64,000 bases of DNA, taken from the NCBI GenBank assembly GCA_903813345.2, contig CAIIXF020000002.1, positions 8,265,555 to 8,329,554 on the forward strand. Reading direction: 5' to 3'. Position numbers and translations under genes: made by a program. Below the pieces are notes generated by a model. That model was not told the DNA's origin, did not search any database, and saw only the letters and a list, made by a program, of their open reading frames with translations. The DNA comes from Owenia fusiformis (taxonomy: Eukaryota > Annelida > Polychaeta > Sabellida > Oweniidae). Below, piece by piece: positions 15,072 to 25,880 of the stretch; within the stretch, counting starts at the first letter, position 1, and each line of letters begins with the position of its first letter.

Positions 15072-15853
15072 AAGCAACCATCTTGATAATATAAGGTAAA
15101 AGTACAATTTAAGCAAAAGTGGTTTCATGTTTTCATGGATGCCTTTAATAAATGATAACAGTTTTTGTTGTTTTCTTTTCGTTTAAAATTGGACAACATT
15201 GGAGTTTAATCACATTCACCAGGATTTGGGTTGGTATTGACCTAAAAGATATTCCCTGTGGAATATTTTAACTCGACTCCATTGGGACATTTACCCATGA
15301 CTTGAACAAAAATGACGCGTATCGACGTCCAAGAAGAAGGGTAAAAAATGGTCTGGTCTAAAATTGTATTGCAGATATGAACTCGACGGGTGTCATTAGA
15401 AACGGCTTCACGAAAAGCTCAGGGCTTTGAAACTCTAGATTTCTCATTTAATATTACAATATAGAAGTACATATTCTTGAAACAATTATATCATTTGTAT
15501 GATAATCATTTCCTTAGAGAGAAGCGTACGCTCCAGACGTCAACATGTGAGTAATTGAAAATTAACTTTTGTTTTCATGATTTATTCCGATTTCATGTAT
15601 AATTCCTCTATTTTAATAAGGTGAACAGAATGTGATAGAGAATGATATAGAACGTAATATCTGGATATAAATAAAAAAATAAACAACGTTAACTATTTTG
15701 ATATCAATCGTTCTTTAGTTAATGATATGCATATGCATCATATTACAGTATAAATTGTATAAATGTATTCATTATCATTTTCATATGTAACCATACATAT
15801 TTGTAGATATATACACAACGTCTTCAACACAATACAATTAATTGCAACCAACA
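15072..15853. other. Spacer upstream of the GPCR gene
   Basis: No coding feature was recognised. It should hold the promoter and 5' UTR of the receptor gene that begins at 15854. No clear TATA box can be chosen in such AT-rich sequence. Confidence 0.4.
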
Positions 15854-16906
15854 ATGAATTTAACAAATACAAGTGGCGAGGATCCCTCGGTTTATATGGA
15901 ATTCAAAATAGCCACTGCGATTAACTTATATTATCCAATAATCCTGCTTGGATTGGGAATCCCAGGTAATATTCTCATCGTAGCTGTGACGTCACAAAAG
16001 CATAACAGAGATAACCCCTTTTTAAATCTATTAGGAGCATTGGCGATATTTGACACAATCCAGTTGGCTGTTGTTTGCTTCTCGCGCTGGGTCTATCAAA
16101 CCTTTAAGACCCAGTATTCATCTGTTATGTGCAAATGGATGAAATATGTCGGCGCTATCAGCTATGGATGTGCAGTATACATCATTGTTGCCATGGCTTT
16201 TAGCAGGTGTTTCGCAGTTACATTGCCGATGAAAGCAAAGCTTTACTTATCTGTATGTCGCACTAGAAAACTGATTGTTGGCATTTTCATCTTCATGATG
16301 GTGTTCAACGTTCCTTTCAAACTATACAGTAACAAAAAGATAGGCATGAAGATTTGTGAAACCTTAACATCGGCCGATTTATTCGCAAATGTGTACCCGT
16401 GGGTATCATTGACATTGATTACAATTCTGCCATTTGTTATTTTGATTGTCATGAACTTAACGATAATCTACACTTTTTCTAAATCGAGGAGGCGAGGGAC
16501 GCTTAATACCACTGTAGGCGACAGGTTACGGCGTTCTATGTCTCACCGAAACAAACACTTAACACGCATGTTTCTTGCTGGATCCATTGCGTTCATTGTG
16601 CTGACTTCGCCGTTTTACATCCGTGAAGCAATCTACAAAGTCTTCTACTCGGAGAATACTGCCTGGGGTGAGGCACGCAGATTGCTGTTGAATCGTATAA
16701 CATTAATGCTTTGGTTTACGAACTGTGCCGCCAATGTTTTCATTTACGGTATATCTGGTACGAAGTTCCGCAAAGATTTGGGATTACTGTTTTCAAGAGT
16801 GACTAGGAGATCGACAAGTCAACCTCAGTCTCACCAGCTACAAGTATCATCTAACCAGAGACCTGTATATATTGTGACAAAATTGTGGTTTTCATTTTTT
16901 GTTTAA
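15854..16906 (+). CDS. Class A (rhodopsin-like) GPCR with C-terminus altered by LTR insertion
   Basis: The product is 350 residues from the ATG at 15854; the open frame also extends four codons upstream to a TTG. Seven hydrophobic segments are visible, with N-glycosylation sites at N2 and N5. Class A landmarks are N39 (TM1), D67 (TM2), a C93-C168 extracellular pair and P193 (TM5). The DRY motif at the end of TM3 is SRC (117-119), and NPxxY in TM7 is NVFIY (294-298); both are unusual. The general look is of invertebrate peptide-type receptors, but no ligand can be named. The gypsy 5' LTR begins at 16873, so residues 342-350 and the stop are LTR-encoded. Beyond the 3' LTR the original frame would have ended one codon after I340 (valine, then TAA). 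Confidence 0.88.
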   Translation: MNLTNTSGEDPSVYMEFKIATAINLYYPIILLGLGIPGNILIVAVTSQKHNRDNPFLNLLGALAIFDTIQLAVVCFSRWVYQTFKTQYSSVMCKWMKYVGAISYGCAVYIIVAMAFSRCFAVTLPMKAKLYLSVCRTRKLIVGIFIFMMVFNVPFKLYSNKKIGMKICETLTSADLFANVYPWVSLTLITILPFVILIVMNLTIIYTFSKSRRRGTLNTTVGDRLRRSMSHRNKHLTRMFLAGSIAFIVLTSPFYIREAIYKVFYSENTAWGEARRLLLNRITLMLWFTNCAANVFIYGISGTKFRKDLGLLFSRVTRRSTSQPQSHQLQVSSNQRPVYIVTKLWFSFFV

Positions 16907-18788
16907 TTTTTGAACTTTTATATTTGGAGTCAGTCGACTCTTTCAGAGAGTTTAATGGCTCAAATGTGTACATGTAGAATGTCACGTAGGCACTGGGATG
17001 TTTACTGATCAGCAGACTGTAGTGGAATAAATTAGAATAATTAAGTACCCAGCAACCGGTGATCAGCCAATAAGATTCTTTTATTTGAATTTCCCTCCAA
17101 CTTAAGTTGTAGTTTTCCCATGATGCAACTTGAGGTGTCTGGATTTAATGTTTGTAATTAACCACGTGAATCAGAGTAAACTAAGATCTTGAAGATACAA
17201 GACCTCGTCAGTTTGGATTTATTTATGTGCAAGCGTGTTTTATTTAATCTGTGGACTTATTGGAGCATTATTTTGGATATATTGGATTAGTTGCAGTAAT
17301 CGTTAGATGCAGATTGTATTTGGTGTGACTATTGAAGAAAATACAAGACAACAGCCAGTGTTTTGGTGAGTTAGCCATTTTCTTGATTGTGGTTGGCATA
17401 AAATGGGTAATTAGCTGTCCGCCATCTTGCTTTCTTGTTCCCACAATTCCCGGCGGTCGGCCATCTTTGATTTTGAAGGAAGTGACGTCATTTTGAGAAG
17501 TTTTGAGCTCCAGATTCTCTGAGTAGATTTGGCTCTGTCTAATCTCATTTCTTTGATCGATATTCGTGAGTCATTCTGCTCTGAGTATTGGTGGCTCCTA
17601 GTCATTACCCCTCCAAGCTATAAATGCTCCTACTTTGTCGAGGCGATCTGACTCTCACCCAGGGTTGTATGTTGAGGAAGGTTTACTCTCATTGGAGCCA
17701 AAGTTACATTACCGGAACTGAGGTGCTCCAAGGCGAGAGATAACAGCTCTGTCTAATCTCATCCTTTGATCGACATTCTAGAGTTGTTATTCTCTACAGA
17801 GGTTGTAGTGAGGTTGCTCCTGCGAAGCGGTGACTCCGAGAGCAGAAGTTACTCTTTGGAGACAGTGTAGCTCATTGAGTGAGAGCACTCTTTGAGTAGA
17901 GGTTACTCCTGAGACGAGGCGATTCCCGGGGCTGAGGTACTAGCAGTGTGTGGATCTCGTTCAAGAGCAGAGGTTACTCTTGAGACGAGGCGATTCCCGG
18001 GGCTGAGGTACTCCCAGTGTGTGGATCTCGTTGGAGAGCAGAGGTTTCTCCTGAGAAGTGACGACTCCAAGAGCAGAGGATACTCCCGGAGCCTGGACCC
18101 CTTCCAAGAGACAGTGTAGCTCAAGAGTGAATTGAGCAGAGGTTGTAGAGAGGTATATCCTGAGAAGTGGTGACTCCAAGAGCAGAGGTTACTCTCGGAG
18201 CCTGAACCCCTTCCAAGAGACAGTGTAGCTCAAAGAGTGAAAGCACTCTTTTGAGGAGAGTTTAAGGGTGGTTACTCCCGTGACAAGGCGACTCCCGAAG
18301 CAGAGGTTACTTCTGGAGCCAGGGCTCCTTTCCAAAGACGAGATAGCTCAAGAGGGAGAGCTCTTTTCAAGCAGAGCAGAGAAGAGTAGACAAGCAAAAT
18401 ATTGCAGAGAGCAGAGCCGAGTATATCAGAGTATAGCAGAGCAGAGACAAGCAGAGTATTGCAGATTAGAGTAGAGACAGATAACTCAGAGCCAGAGTGT
18501 TTTGGACCCTTGTATATATAGAGACATTTGCATTTGAGTTATTGGCCATAAAGGCTTTATTAAAGGACACTTTGAAATTTATTGTGATTATTGTGTGTTG
18601 AATAGATTGTTAAAAATCCTGTAATTGATTGTTTTGTATATTCCTGTGTTCTCCATCTCCTAGCTCAGTGACAGCCGAAGCACCAAACAAGCTCGGCGCC
18701 CGTGAGAAACACCTCCGAATCCCTTATCATCGCCACCAGACCTTCTCCGAGGGAGTACAGGTACTCGGCGGGAGTCTGGCGCGCGACA
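16873..18788 (+). repeat. 5' LTR of the gypsy element
   Basis: It begins TGTGACAAAA and ends GCGCGCGACA. The second half is built from GAGCAGAGGTTACTC-like degenerate repeats, including a 71-bp tandem duplication (about 17898-18040). A TATATATA box lies at 18513-18520 and an ATTAAA hexamer at 18559-18564, giving a plausible U3/R/U5 order. Its first 34 bases supply the last coding bases and TAA stop of the GPCR. Confidence 0.92.
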
Positions 18789-18789
18789 T

Positions 18790-18807
18790 TGGTGGCAGCG
18801 GTGGGAT
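18790..18807 (+). other. Primer-binding site, tRNA-Leu type
   Basis: TGGTGGCAGCGGTGGGAT lies one base after the 5' LTR. As I recall tRNA-Leu(AAG), its 3' end including CCA is complementary over all 18 bases. The match to the host's own tRNA was not tested. Confidence 0.75.
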
Positions 18808-18825
18808 ACTTCACTTTGCACAGAG

Positions 18826-21800
18826 ATGGAGCAGAATATTGAGATGTTGGAGGCAGGGAGAAGCCCCCGAACTTCTGAGCATGGTGGCTCGACAGATTAT
18901 CCTGGGGTCATCCCAAAGGGGATAACCAGAAGGGAACCAGAGCCAGATGATACAGTTTTGTTTAAAGGTGCCCCAAGGAACCTGGAGCTGGAGGCCCAAG
19001 ACACTCTTCCATTGGAGTCAAGGGACTCGGGTCTGAATCCAGAGAAGTATGGTGCCATGGGTGGTACAGAGAGATATTTGCATGTACCTGAACAGAGACC
19101 AGGGCAGAGAGTGGCCCAAGACAGTACTGGGTATTGGTCAGAGTCCAGGATGCAGTCCAGGATGCAGAGTGAGTTCACTCCCTCCAAGTTTCGTACTCCT
19201 GGAGTACTAGGCAGACAGGACCAGCCCTTCCCTGTTACTTCCACAGAGATCAAAAGTGATCATGGAATGACCAAGAAGCCCACATCAAGAGATGATTCTC
19301 TAAAGAAGACGCAGCTGGAACTTTCAAAGGTGGGACAAGATGTGGAGTCCCTGAGGCAGGATGTCCTGGGTATTAAAGGTGGTCTGGGTCAGAGTCTCCA
19401 AGCCCAAGATGAGATGAAGCTCAAAATGAGTCAAGGCCAGGAAGAGATGAAACTCGAGATGAAACTCGAGATGAGACAATTACATGAAACACTGGTGAAC
19501 TTACTACCTTCAATTGCTTCCTCTCGATGCTCAACTCCACGTAGAAGGTCGATGAAGAGTCACACAGACTTGAGGGAGAAAGAGACTGAGGCAGACATGT
19601 TGAGTGAAGGTGCTCCTGAGAAACTGCTGGGAGAGACTTCAAGGAGGTTGAGTTTAATTACTCGAGAAGAGAATCCTCAATCATCTATGGCCAGATGGGA
19701 GGACAAGTTACTAAGGCCTGCAGCTAAGAGGAGTCCAACTCGCTCACAAGGACCTATGCAGCCCCGGAGAGAGGAAAGGCCCCCTCCACTTCGACAAGAG
19801 ATACCAGATAGAGAAATCCGGCAGCAAAACCAGTGGGCAGAAGCTGAGGATCCAAGGAGTCAAGCTCCTTTTCTAGAGATGAAGATCCCAGAGAAGTACA
19901 AGGTATCAGACACTGCAGAGTGGGTAGAGAATCTACAGCAGCCCTCCTCTCGCCCCATGCCTGTTTATGACCAAGAGATGAGTCAAAGAGTGTTTAGGAG
20001 TTTTCCTGTGACTAATTCTCGTGAGGTTCCCATGGAGGAAATCCCAGAGCTCAAACCATGGAGTTTGAGAAGGCAGGATCGAGGTTTCACACCTGCAGAG
20101 AGATCTGGAACTCAACCAATGGGCACGCCCACAAAGAGACCAGCTCCAAATATCGCAGTGCCTAATACATCGGAAGAGGTGCCTGGTAAACTGGCTTGGA
20201 AGTCTCGAGACACTGCAACTGAAGAGATTAATAGAACATTACAGATTGCTGGAGAGGCTATGGAGATGTGTAAGTCAAATACAGAACAGGTCGTGAATAT
20301 GTGTAAGGCCAACACTGAGCAGCTGGTGAAAGCACTGGGCTCATCGAACTTTGAGAAAAAGACGAAGATAAAGCCTAACCAGTTGTTTGATGGGAAGACA
20401 CCATGGCTCGATTACAAGGTGTATTTCCAGAACTGCATTGACAGTAATGGATGGAGTGATGAGGAGAAGCGGCAACAGTTGACAAACCAGTTGAGAGGAG
20501 ATGCCCAGCAGATAGTGCAAGAGCTGGAGCAAGGCCACTCCTATGATGAGCTGATCGAAGCACTAACTAAAAGATTTGGACCAGGTGAAAAAGCTTCAAT
20601 GTATGAAGCTGAACTAAACACCAGGACGAGGAAGCCCAAGGAGTCCTTACAGAGTCTTGGCCAGAGCATAAGGAGACTAGCTGCTCTTGCATATCCCGAG
20701 ATGCCTCGCTCTTCTCAGGATAGGTTGGCGAGGAAATGTTATGAGAATGCCATAACAGATGATGAGGTGCGAGCAGCTGTCCATCGGAGAGACCCCAAGT
20801 CTCTTGACCAGGCCATAGAAGAGGCTCAGAAGGAGGAGGCATACTTGGAGTCAGAGCGAATCCGGAAAGGCCTGAAGCCAAGACAGCGGGATCACCACAT
20901 TGCAGCTGTGACGAATGACTCTCAAGAAGACAAACTCCTTAAGTTAATGGAAGGAATATATCAAGAGATCAAGGGGATGAAGGAGTCCCAGGAGGGAATG
21001 AAGAAAGAGATTGTGGGCGCTGCAAAGACCTCCAAAGAGAAGAGAGAACCCTTCATCTGTAGGAAATGTGGAGAAGAAGGGCATACAGTGAGGAGATGTC
21101 CCTTGATTATCTGCTTCAACTGCTCTGAGGCAGGACACATGGCAGTTGAGTGCCGGAGACCCAAGAAAAAAAGAGAGAGGGATAATAGTAGCTCAACAGT
21201 CAACCCAGTTCATTTCCTCGATCGAAGTGGTCAAGAAGTCACAAACCCCGAGAGAGCTGATAATGTTGGAAAGGTAGTGGCCATGGTGAAAATCTGTGGA
21301 GTAACTATGGAATTCTTGATAGATACCGGAGCTGTAGTTTCTCTCATGAGTTTGCATAGCTTCAATCGGATTTACTACAGAGATAGACCAAAGTTGAAAT
21401 CAGCAAAAGATGTGTTGCTTCAAGCAGATGGCTCTCCACTAGCATCATATGGATCATGTGAACTTGAGGTAGATTTGGATGGAAGAATCACTCCCCTCGA
21501 CATCACAATTGCAGAGATTGGCCAGGATGGGATTTTGGGGACAGATTATCTTATGGCTAGTAAAGCCAACATCAAATATGGTTCCCTGCAGATGAACTTC
21601 CAAGATCCGGAGGACTCATTAGAGGCGAATACTCAAGAAGAAGTCCCGAGTTGCAGTAGCTCTCTGTTGGGAGAGACATCATCATCCAGTATTAGGAGGC
21701 TAGGAAGTTCACCAACTCCTCCCCAGGAATCAAGTGAGAAACAAGGAGACCTTGAAAAAGAGGTGATCCCGATTGATTCTGACGAAGACGAGATAACGTG

Positions 21801-24800
21801 TGTTCCTGAGACTGATGTAGAAGATGATGACGAGCCAACATGCCTGCCTGGACTAGGGAAACTGTTTGACTCCAGAAGAGCTGCAGGAGTTTCTCACATG
21901 GCACCCGAAACAGTTATCCAGGAGCCTGCAGTCTCGACTCCAGATACCGAGAGGGAGGATAGCTGTAACCCAACTGTGCTTGTTTGTGGGAGAGAGGATT
22001 ATCTTGTCTGCACTGTAGCAGAAGGGGTAGAAGTGCCCCCATTCTCCAAACAAATGGTGACATTGAGAGTAGAAGGAGCAGAAGACTCTAACCTGGATGG
22101 AGTGCTGGAACAAGCTCCTAAATGGACTACACGAGACTTGGAATTGGTGAGTGGATTGATTCATACAGAGAATGGCCTGAGTTCTGCCGAAGTGTGGAAT
22201 GACTCACCACTACCTTTATATGTTGGAGAAGGACGACTGATAGGCCATTTAACATCTTCCATAGCCGGAGTGTATACCATGCCAGAGCAGACCAGAGGAG
22301 TAAACCAGGTTACATGGAGAGATGAGTCTCTAGACCACTCTTTACCCAGTAGAGTAATGGGAGATGAACCATGTATACTGGATGTGAAATCCGAAGATGA
22401 AATGCGAGGAGCAGCTCTTGAGAGTCGAGCATCAGATGCTCATCAGGAGATAAAGCTCCCAGACTATTTGCAAGATTTGATGAAGAGAAGCACTGAAGGG
22501 TTGAAGAAACATCAGAAAGAAGCAGTGAAGAGACTTCTTTACTCTTACCAAGATGTGTTTGCTGCTTCTGATGCAGACTTGGGGAGAACAACCTGGGCAC
22601 ATCACAGTATACCAACTGGAGATGCTCAGCCAATAAAGCAGTCCTATAGGAGATTAGCCCCAGGACGCCAGGAGGAAGTTGACTCCCAAGTACAAGACCT
22701 TCTTAAGAGAGGCGTGATTGAAGATAGCCAGAGTCCATGGTCTTCCCCCATTGTTCTTGTTAAGAAGAAAGATGGGACATGGCGCCTATGTGTCGACTAT
22801 CGGAAATTGAACAGTGTAACCAAGAAGGATGCCTTTCCGATACCAAACATAGCAGAGACACTTGATTTGATGGGAGCCTGTGATTATTTCTCCAGTCTGG
22901 ATCTCTGTTCTGGTTATTGGCAACTGGAGGTGGACCCAGCTGATCGGGAGAAGACTGCATTCTCTGTGCGAGGAGGGCAGTATCAATGGGTTGTGATGCC
23001 GTTTGGGTTGACAGGAGCTCCCTCTACATTTTCAAGACTGATGGAGAAGGTGCTACATGGACTCACTCTCCGGACCTCCTTAGTCTACTTAGATGACGTC
23101 ATTACATATGCAGACAAGTTTGAAGTTGCCGTGGAGCGCCTGCAGGAGATATTTGGGAGATTCAGAGAAGCTGGACTCAGGTTGAAGCCCTCTAAGTGCT
23201 CCTTGTTCCGGAGAAAAGTGGAGTTCCTCGGACATATTGTCTCAAGAGATGGAGTTACTCCCAATCCTGCAAAGGTAGAGCAAATCCTGCAGTACCCCAT
23301 TCCTAATACATTGAAGCAGGTACGTCAGTTCCTGGGAGGGGTATCCTACTATCGCCGTCACATCAAAGATTTTGCCAACATAGCTGGTCCACTTCATGAC
23401 TTAACGAAGAAGAATGCAGTCTTCATTTGGACCCATGATTGCCAGAAGGCGATGGATGAACTCAAGCAGCGTTTGGTAACTGCACCTATCATGGGTTATC
23501 CACAAAACGGCTGTACATACATCCTAGACACCGATGCGAGCCTAGAAGCTATTGGAGCTGTCCTGTCTCAAGAGCAAGACGGGGAGGAAAAAGTGCTCTA
23601 TTATGCCAGTAAGAGGTTGAACAGACAGGAGAGGAATTACTGTGTTACGCGGAGAGAGTTGTTAGCGGTAGTGAATTACACCAAGTATTTTAAACAATAC
23701 CTCTATGGTGTGCGTTTCCGCTTGAGGACTGATCACAGTTCACTTAGATGGCTTGTGAACTTTAAGGAGCCCGAGGGTCAGCTGGCTCGGTGGATCCAGA
23801 GTCTTCAAGAGTTCCAGTATGAGGTGGAATACCGCCCTGGTGAGAAGCATCAGAACGCAGACTTGATGTCCAGAGTTCCCTGTAAACAGTGCAGTCACTG
23901 TAATGGACAGTGTGTTACCACAGAGGCAGATGATACTCTGGATGATGTTGTTCTAGCAGTTTCCTTGAAACCTGAATGGACCTTGGAGCGAATAGCTGAG
24001 GCACAGAGAGAAGATGTAAATCTAGCTCCTTTACTGAAAGTGTTTGAGTCTGGGAAAGCTCAGATTCCTTGGGAGCAGATCAGTTCCAAATCGACTGTGA
24101 CAAAGAGTCTCTGGAATCAATGGGACCGCTTGAGGATGGAGAAAGGAGTGTTATGCCGTCTTTGGGAGAGTGAAGATGGAAGCAAGCAGCAGTATCAAGT
24201 AGTGACACCTGCAGTTCTCCAACCAAGGATCTTGGAGCTGAGTCACTCTGCCAAGACAGCAGGACACTATGGAGTCAAGAGGACATTGGCTAGATGCAGA
24301 GAGAGATTTTACTGGGTAGAGTTGTCTTCTGATGTCCGATCTTATTGCAGGGCATGCCAGATTTGCAGTTCTAGGAGGAATCCTCGTCCTACTAGAAAAG
24401 CTCCTTTACAGCAAGTGAGAGTCGGGGCTCCCATGGAGAGATGGGGTATTGATGTACTAGGGCCCTTCCCTATGACACCAAGAGGCAATACTGTGTTGCT
24501 GGTATGTGTTGACCACTTTACCAAGTGGCCAGAGGTATTTCCATTGCCAGATCAGAAGGCTCCCACAGTTGCTTCCAAACTGGTGGATGAAGTTTGCTGT
24601 AGATGGGGCATACCTAAGCAGCTGCATTCAGATCAAGGCAGGAATTTTGAGTCTGCTGTATTTGGAGAAGTCTGCAAGCTGATGGGTGTTGAAAAGACCC
24701 GCACCACTCCTTTTCACCCGGAGTCGAATGGACTCGTAGAGAGATATAATGGCACCCTGGTGGACAACATAGTGAAGCTTCTCGCACCTGCTTATGAGCA

Positions 24801-25683
24801 AGAGGATTGGGATTTGCAAGTTCCAATAGCCCTTATGGCTTACAGAACCTCTGTGCATGAGGCCACAGGAGAAACTCCGAGCATGATGATGGTTGGAAGA
24901 GAGATGTGTGCTCCTATGGAACAGATGATTGAGACCCCTGTACTCCCTCCCTTAGAGACTGACTATGCTTTATCCTTGAGACAGAGGATGGAGGTTGTAC
25001 ATGAGCGGGCAAGAACACAACTGGACTTAGCTTCAGAAAGGCAAAAGAGCAGGTATAACAGATCTGCCGATCAGAGAGAATACCAACTCGGGGATCCTGT
25101 GTGGTTGCGGAATAAGCAGAGAAGAGTTGGCAAGTCCCCAAAGTTACAACCACGATGGATAGGGCCATACCAGATAGTGGGTCGACTCTCTCCCGTGATT
25201 TACAGAATCAAGGAGAAGAAGACAGGGAAGCCAAAAGTGGTTCACCAGAATCTTCTGAAACCATTTGAGTGCAAGCTACCTGCTACCTGGTCCCGATGGA
25301 TATCGACTGATGAAGAACCAGAATGTGCTTCATTACCAGAGCAACCCTTGACTGATTTGAAAAGAATAGAAGATGAAACCCCGAGCCTGAGAAAGAGAAA
25401 GATGGACTCTGAGAGTTTGAGCTCTCCTTCCCCAAAGAAGGTAAAACCCAAAGTGAGAAGGAAGAAAGCCAATGAGGGGAAAGTTGTTGAGTCTAAATCA
25501 AGCTTCAGAGAAGAGTTACCCAGAAAGAGTGAGGATAGCTCTATGGACGACCATGAGAGGAGTGAACTCCAACAGTCATCCAGAGAGAAGAAACCTCCTC
25601 GTCCCACACGGAGAAGACATGTTCCTACATACTTGAAGGATTACAGTTGTGTTGTGTCTGCACCAGCAGACATTCGTGATTAA
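18826..25683 (+). CDS. Gag-Pol polyprotein of Ty3/gypsy retrotransposon
   Basis: One uninterrupted frame of 2285 codons starts at the first ATG after the primer site. Gag fills roughly residues 1-790. It has a retrotransposon-gag core near 510-620 and two CX2CX4HX4C zinc knuckles (745-758 and 763-776). The protease active site is DTGA (D833). Reverse transcriptase carries YLDD (1421-1424). RNase H begins near D1568/D1570. Integrase has an HHCC zinc domain (C1844 and C1847), the triad D1876, D1936, E1972 with D-x35-E spacing, and a GPY motif at 2113-2115. A basic, low-complexity tail of about 140 residues follows. Gag and Pol share a frame with no stop or frameshift between them. All catalytic residues checked are present, so the element is potentially autonomous. 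There is no envelope domain. Confidence 0.95.
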   Translation: MEQNIEMLEAGRSPRTSEHGGSTDYPGVIPKGITRREPEPDDTVLFKGAPRNLELEAQDTLPLESRDSGLNPEKYGAMGGTERYLHVPEQRPGQRVAQDSTGYWSESRMQSRMQSEFTPSKFRTPGVLGRQDQPFPVTSTEIKSDHGMTKKPTSRDDSLKKTQLELSKVGQDVESLRQDVLGIKGGLGQSLQAQDEMKLKMSQGQEEMKLEMKLEMRQLHETLVNLLPSIASSRCSTPRRRSMKSHTDLREKETEADMLSEGAPEKLLGETSRRLSLITREENPQSSMARWEDKLLRPAAKRSPTRSQGPMQPRREERPPPLRQEIPDREIRQQNQWAEAEDPRSQAPFLEMKIPEKYKVSDTAEWVENLQQPSSRPMPVYDQEMSQRVFRSFPVTNSREVPMEEIPELKPWSLRRQDRGFTPAERSGTQPMGTPTKRPAPNIAVPNTSEEVPGKLAWKSRDTATEEINRTLQIAGEAMEMCKSNTEQVVNMCKANTEQLVKALGSSNFEKKTKIKPNQLFDGKTPWLDYKVYFQNCIDSNGWSDEEKRQQLTNQLRGDAQQIVQELEQGHSYDELIEALTKRFGPGEKASMYEAELNTRTRKPKESLQSLGQSIRRLAALAYPEMPRSSQDRLARKCYENAITDDEVRAAVHRRDPKSLDQAIEEAQKEEAYLESERIRKGLKPRQRDHHIAAVTNDSQEDKLLKLMEGIYQEIKGMKESQEGMKKEIVGAAKTSKEKREPFICRKCGEEGHTVRRCPLIICFNCSEAGHMAVECRRPKKKRERDNSSSTVNPVHFLDRSGQEVTNPERADNVGKVVAMVKICGVTMEFLIDTGAVVSLMSLHSFNRIYYRDRPKLKSAKDVLLQADGSPLASYGSCELEVDLDGRITPLDITIAEIGQDGILGTDYLMASKANIKYGSLQMNFQDPEDSLEANTQEEVPSCSSSLLGETSSSSIRRLGSSPTPPQESSEKQGDLEKEVIPIDSDEDEITCVPETDVEDDDEPTCLPGLGKLFDSRRAAGVSHMAPETVIQEPAVSTPDTEREDSCNPTVLVCGREDYLVCTVAEGVEVPPFSKQMVTLRVEGAEDSNLDGVLEQAPKWTTRDLELVSGLIHTENGLSSAEVWNDSPLPLYVGEGRLIGHLTSSIAGVYTMPEQTRGVNQVTWRDESLDHSLPSRVMGDEPCILDVKSEDEMRGAALESRASDAHQEIKLPDYLQDLMKRSTEGLKKHQKEAVKRLLYSYQDVFAASDADLGRTTWAHHSIPTGDAQPIKQSYRRLAPGRQEEVDSQVQDLLKRGVIEDSQSPWSSPIVLVKKKDGTWRLCVDYRKLNSVTKKDAFPIPNIAETLDLMGACDYFSSLDLCSGYWQLEVDPADREKTAFSVRGGQYQWVVMPFGLTGAPSTFSRLMEKVLHGLTLRTSLVYLDDVITYADKFEVAVERLQEIFGRFREAGLRLKPSKCSLFRRKVEFLGHIVSRDGVTPNPAKVEQILQYPIPNTLKQVRQFLGGVSYYRRHIKDFANIAGPLHDLTKKNAVFIWTHDCQKAMDELKQRLVTAPIMGYPQNGCTYILDTDASLEAIGAVLSQEQDGEEKVLYYASKRLNRQERNYCVTRRELLAVVNYTKYFKQYLYGVRFRLRTDHSSLRWLVNFKEPEGQLARWIQSLQEFQYEVEYRPGEKHQNADLMSRVPCKQCSHCNGQCVTTEADDTLDDVVLAVSLKPEWTLERIAEAQREDVNLAPLLKVFESGKAQIPWEQISSKSTVTKSLWNQWDRLRMEKGVLCRLWESEDGSKQQYQVVTPAVLQPRILELSHSAKTAGHYGVKRTLARCRERFYWVELSSDVRSYCRACQICSSRRNPRPTRKAPLQQVRVGAPMERWGIDVLGPFPMTPRGNTVLLVCVDHFTKWPEVFPLPDQKAPTVASKLVDEVCCRWGIPKQLHSDQGRNFESAVFGEVCKLMGVEKTRTTPFHPESNGLVERYNGTLVDNIVKLLAPAYEQEDWDLQVPIALMAYRTSVHEATGETPSMMMVGREMCAPMEQMIETPVLPPLETDYALSLRQRMEVVHERARTQLDLASERQKSRYNRSADQREYQLGDPVWLRNKQRRVGKSPKLQPRWIGPYQIVGRLSPVIYRIKEKKTGKPKVVHQNLLKPFECKLPATWSRWISTDEEPECASLPEQPLTDLKRIEDETPSLRKRKMDSESLSSPSPKKVKPKVRRKKANEGKVVESKSSFREELPRKSEDSSMDDHERSELQQSSREKKPPRPTRRRHVPTYLKDYSCVVSAPADIRD

Positions 25684-25868
25684 TGCTGTGTGATCATAAA
25701 GAGACATTTTCGACTATGATCGTTGATTGTTTTAGAGATAATGGGTTATATTAATCGTGAGTTGTATTGTTCATGTTTTGAAGTCTCAAGTTTGAGATTT
25801 TTAGCTCTATTGTTAGTTAGAAACATGTACGTTATATCTTCCTTGTTGGATCGAGGGCGATCCATCCT

Positions 25869-25880
25869 GGGAGGAGGGAG
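25869..25880 (+). other. Polypurine tract
   Basis: GGGAGGAGGGAG directly precedes the 3' LTR, the expected position for plus-strand DNA priming. Confidence 0.85.

Noticed and set aside
18268-18474. Small open frames inside both LTRs
   Set aside because: Identical in both LTRs because the LTRs are copies. They lie in repeat-rich U3 with no recognisable protein.
25684-25880. An envelope gene in the gypsy element
   Set aside because: Only about 200 bp separates the pol stop from the 3' LTR. No transmembrane or signal-peptide frame is present.
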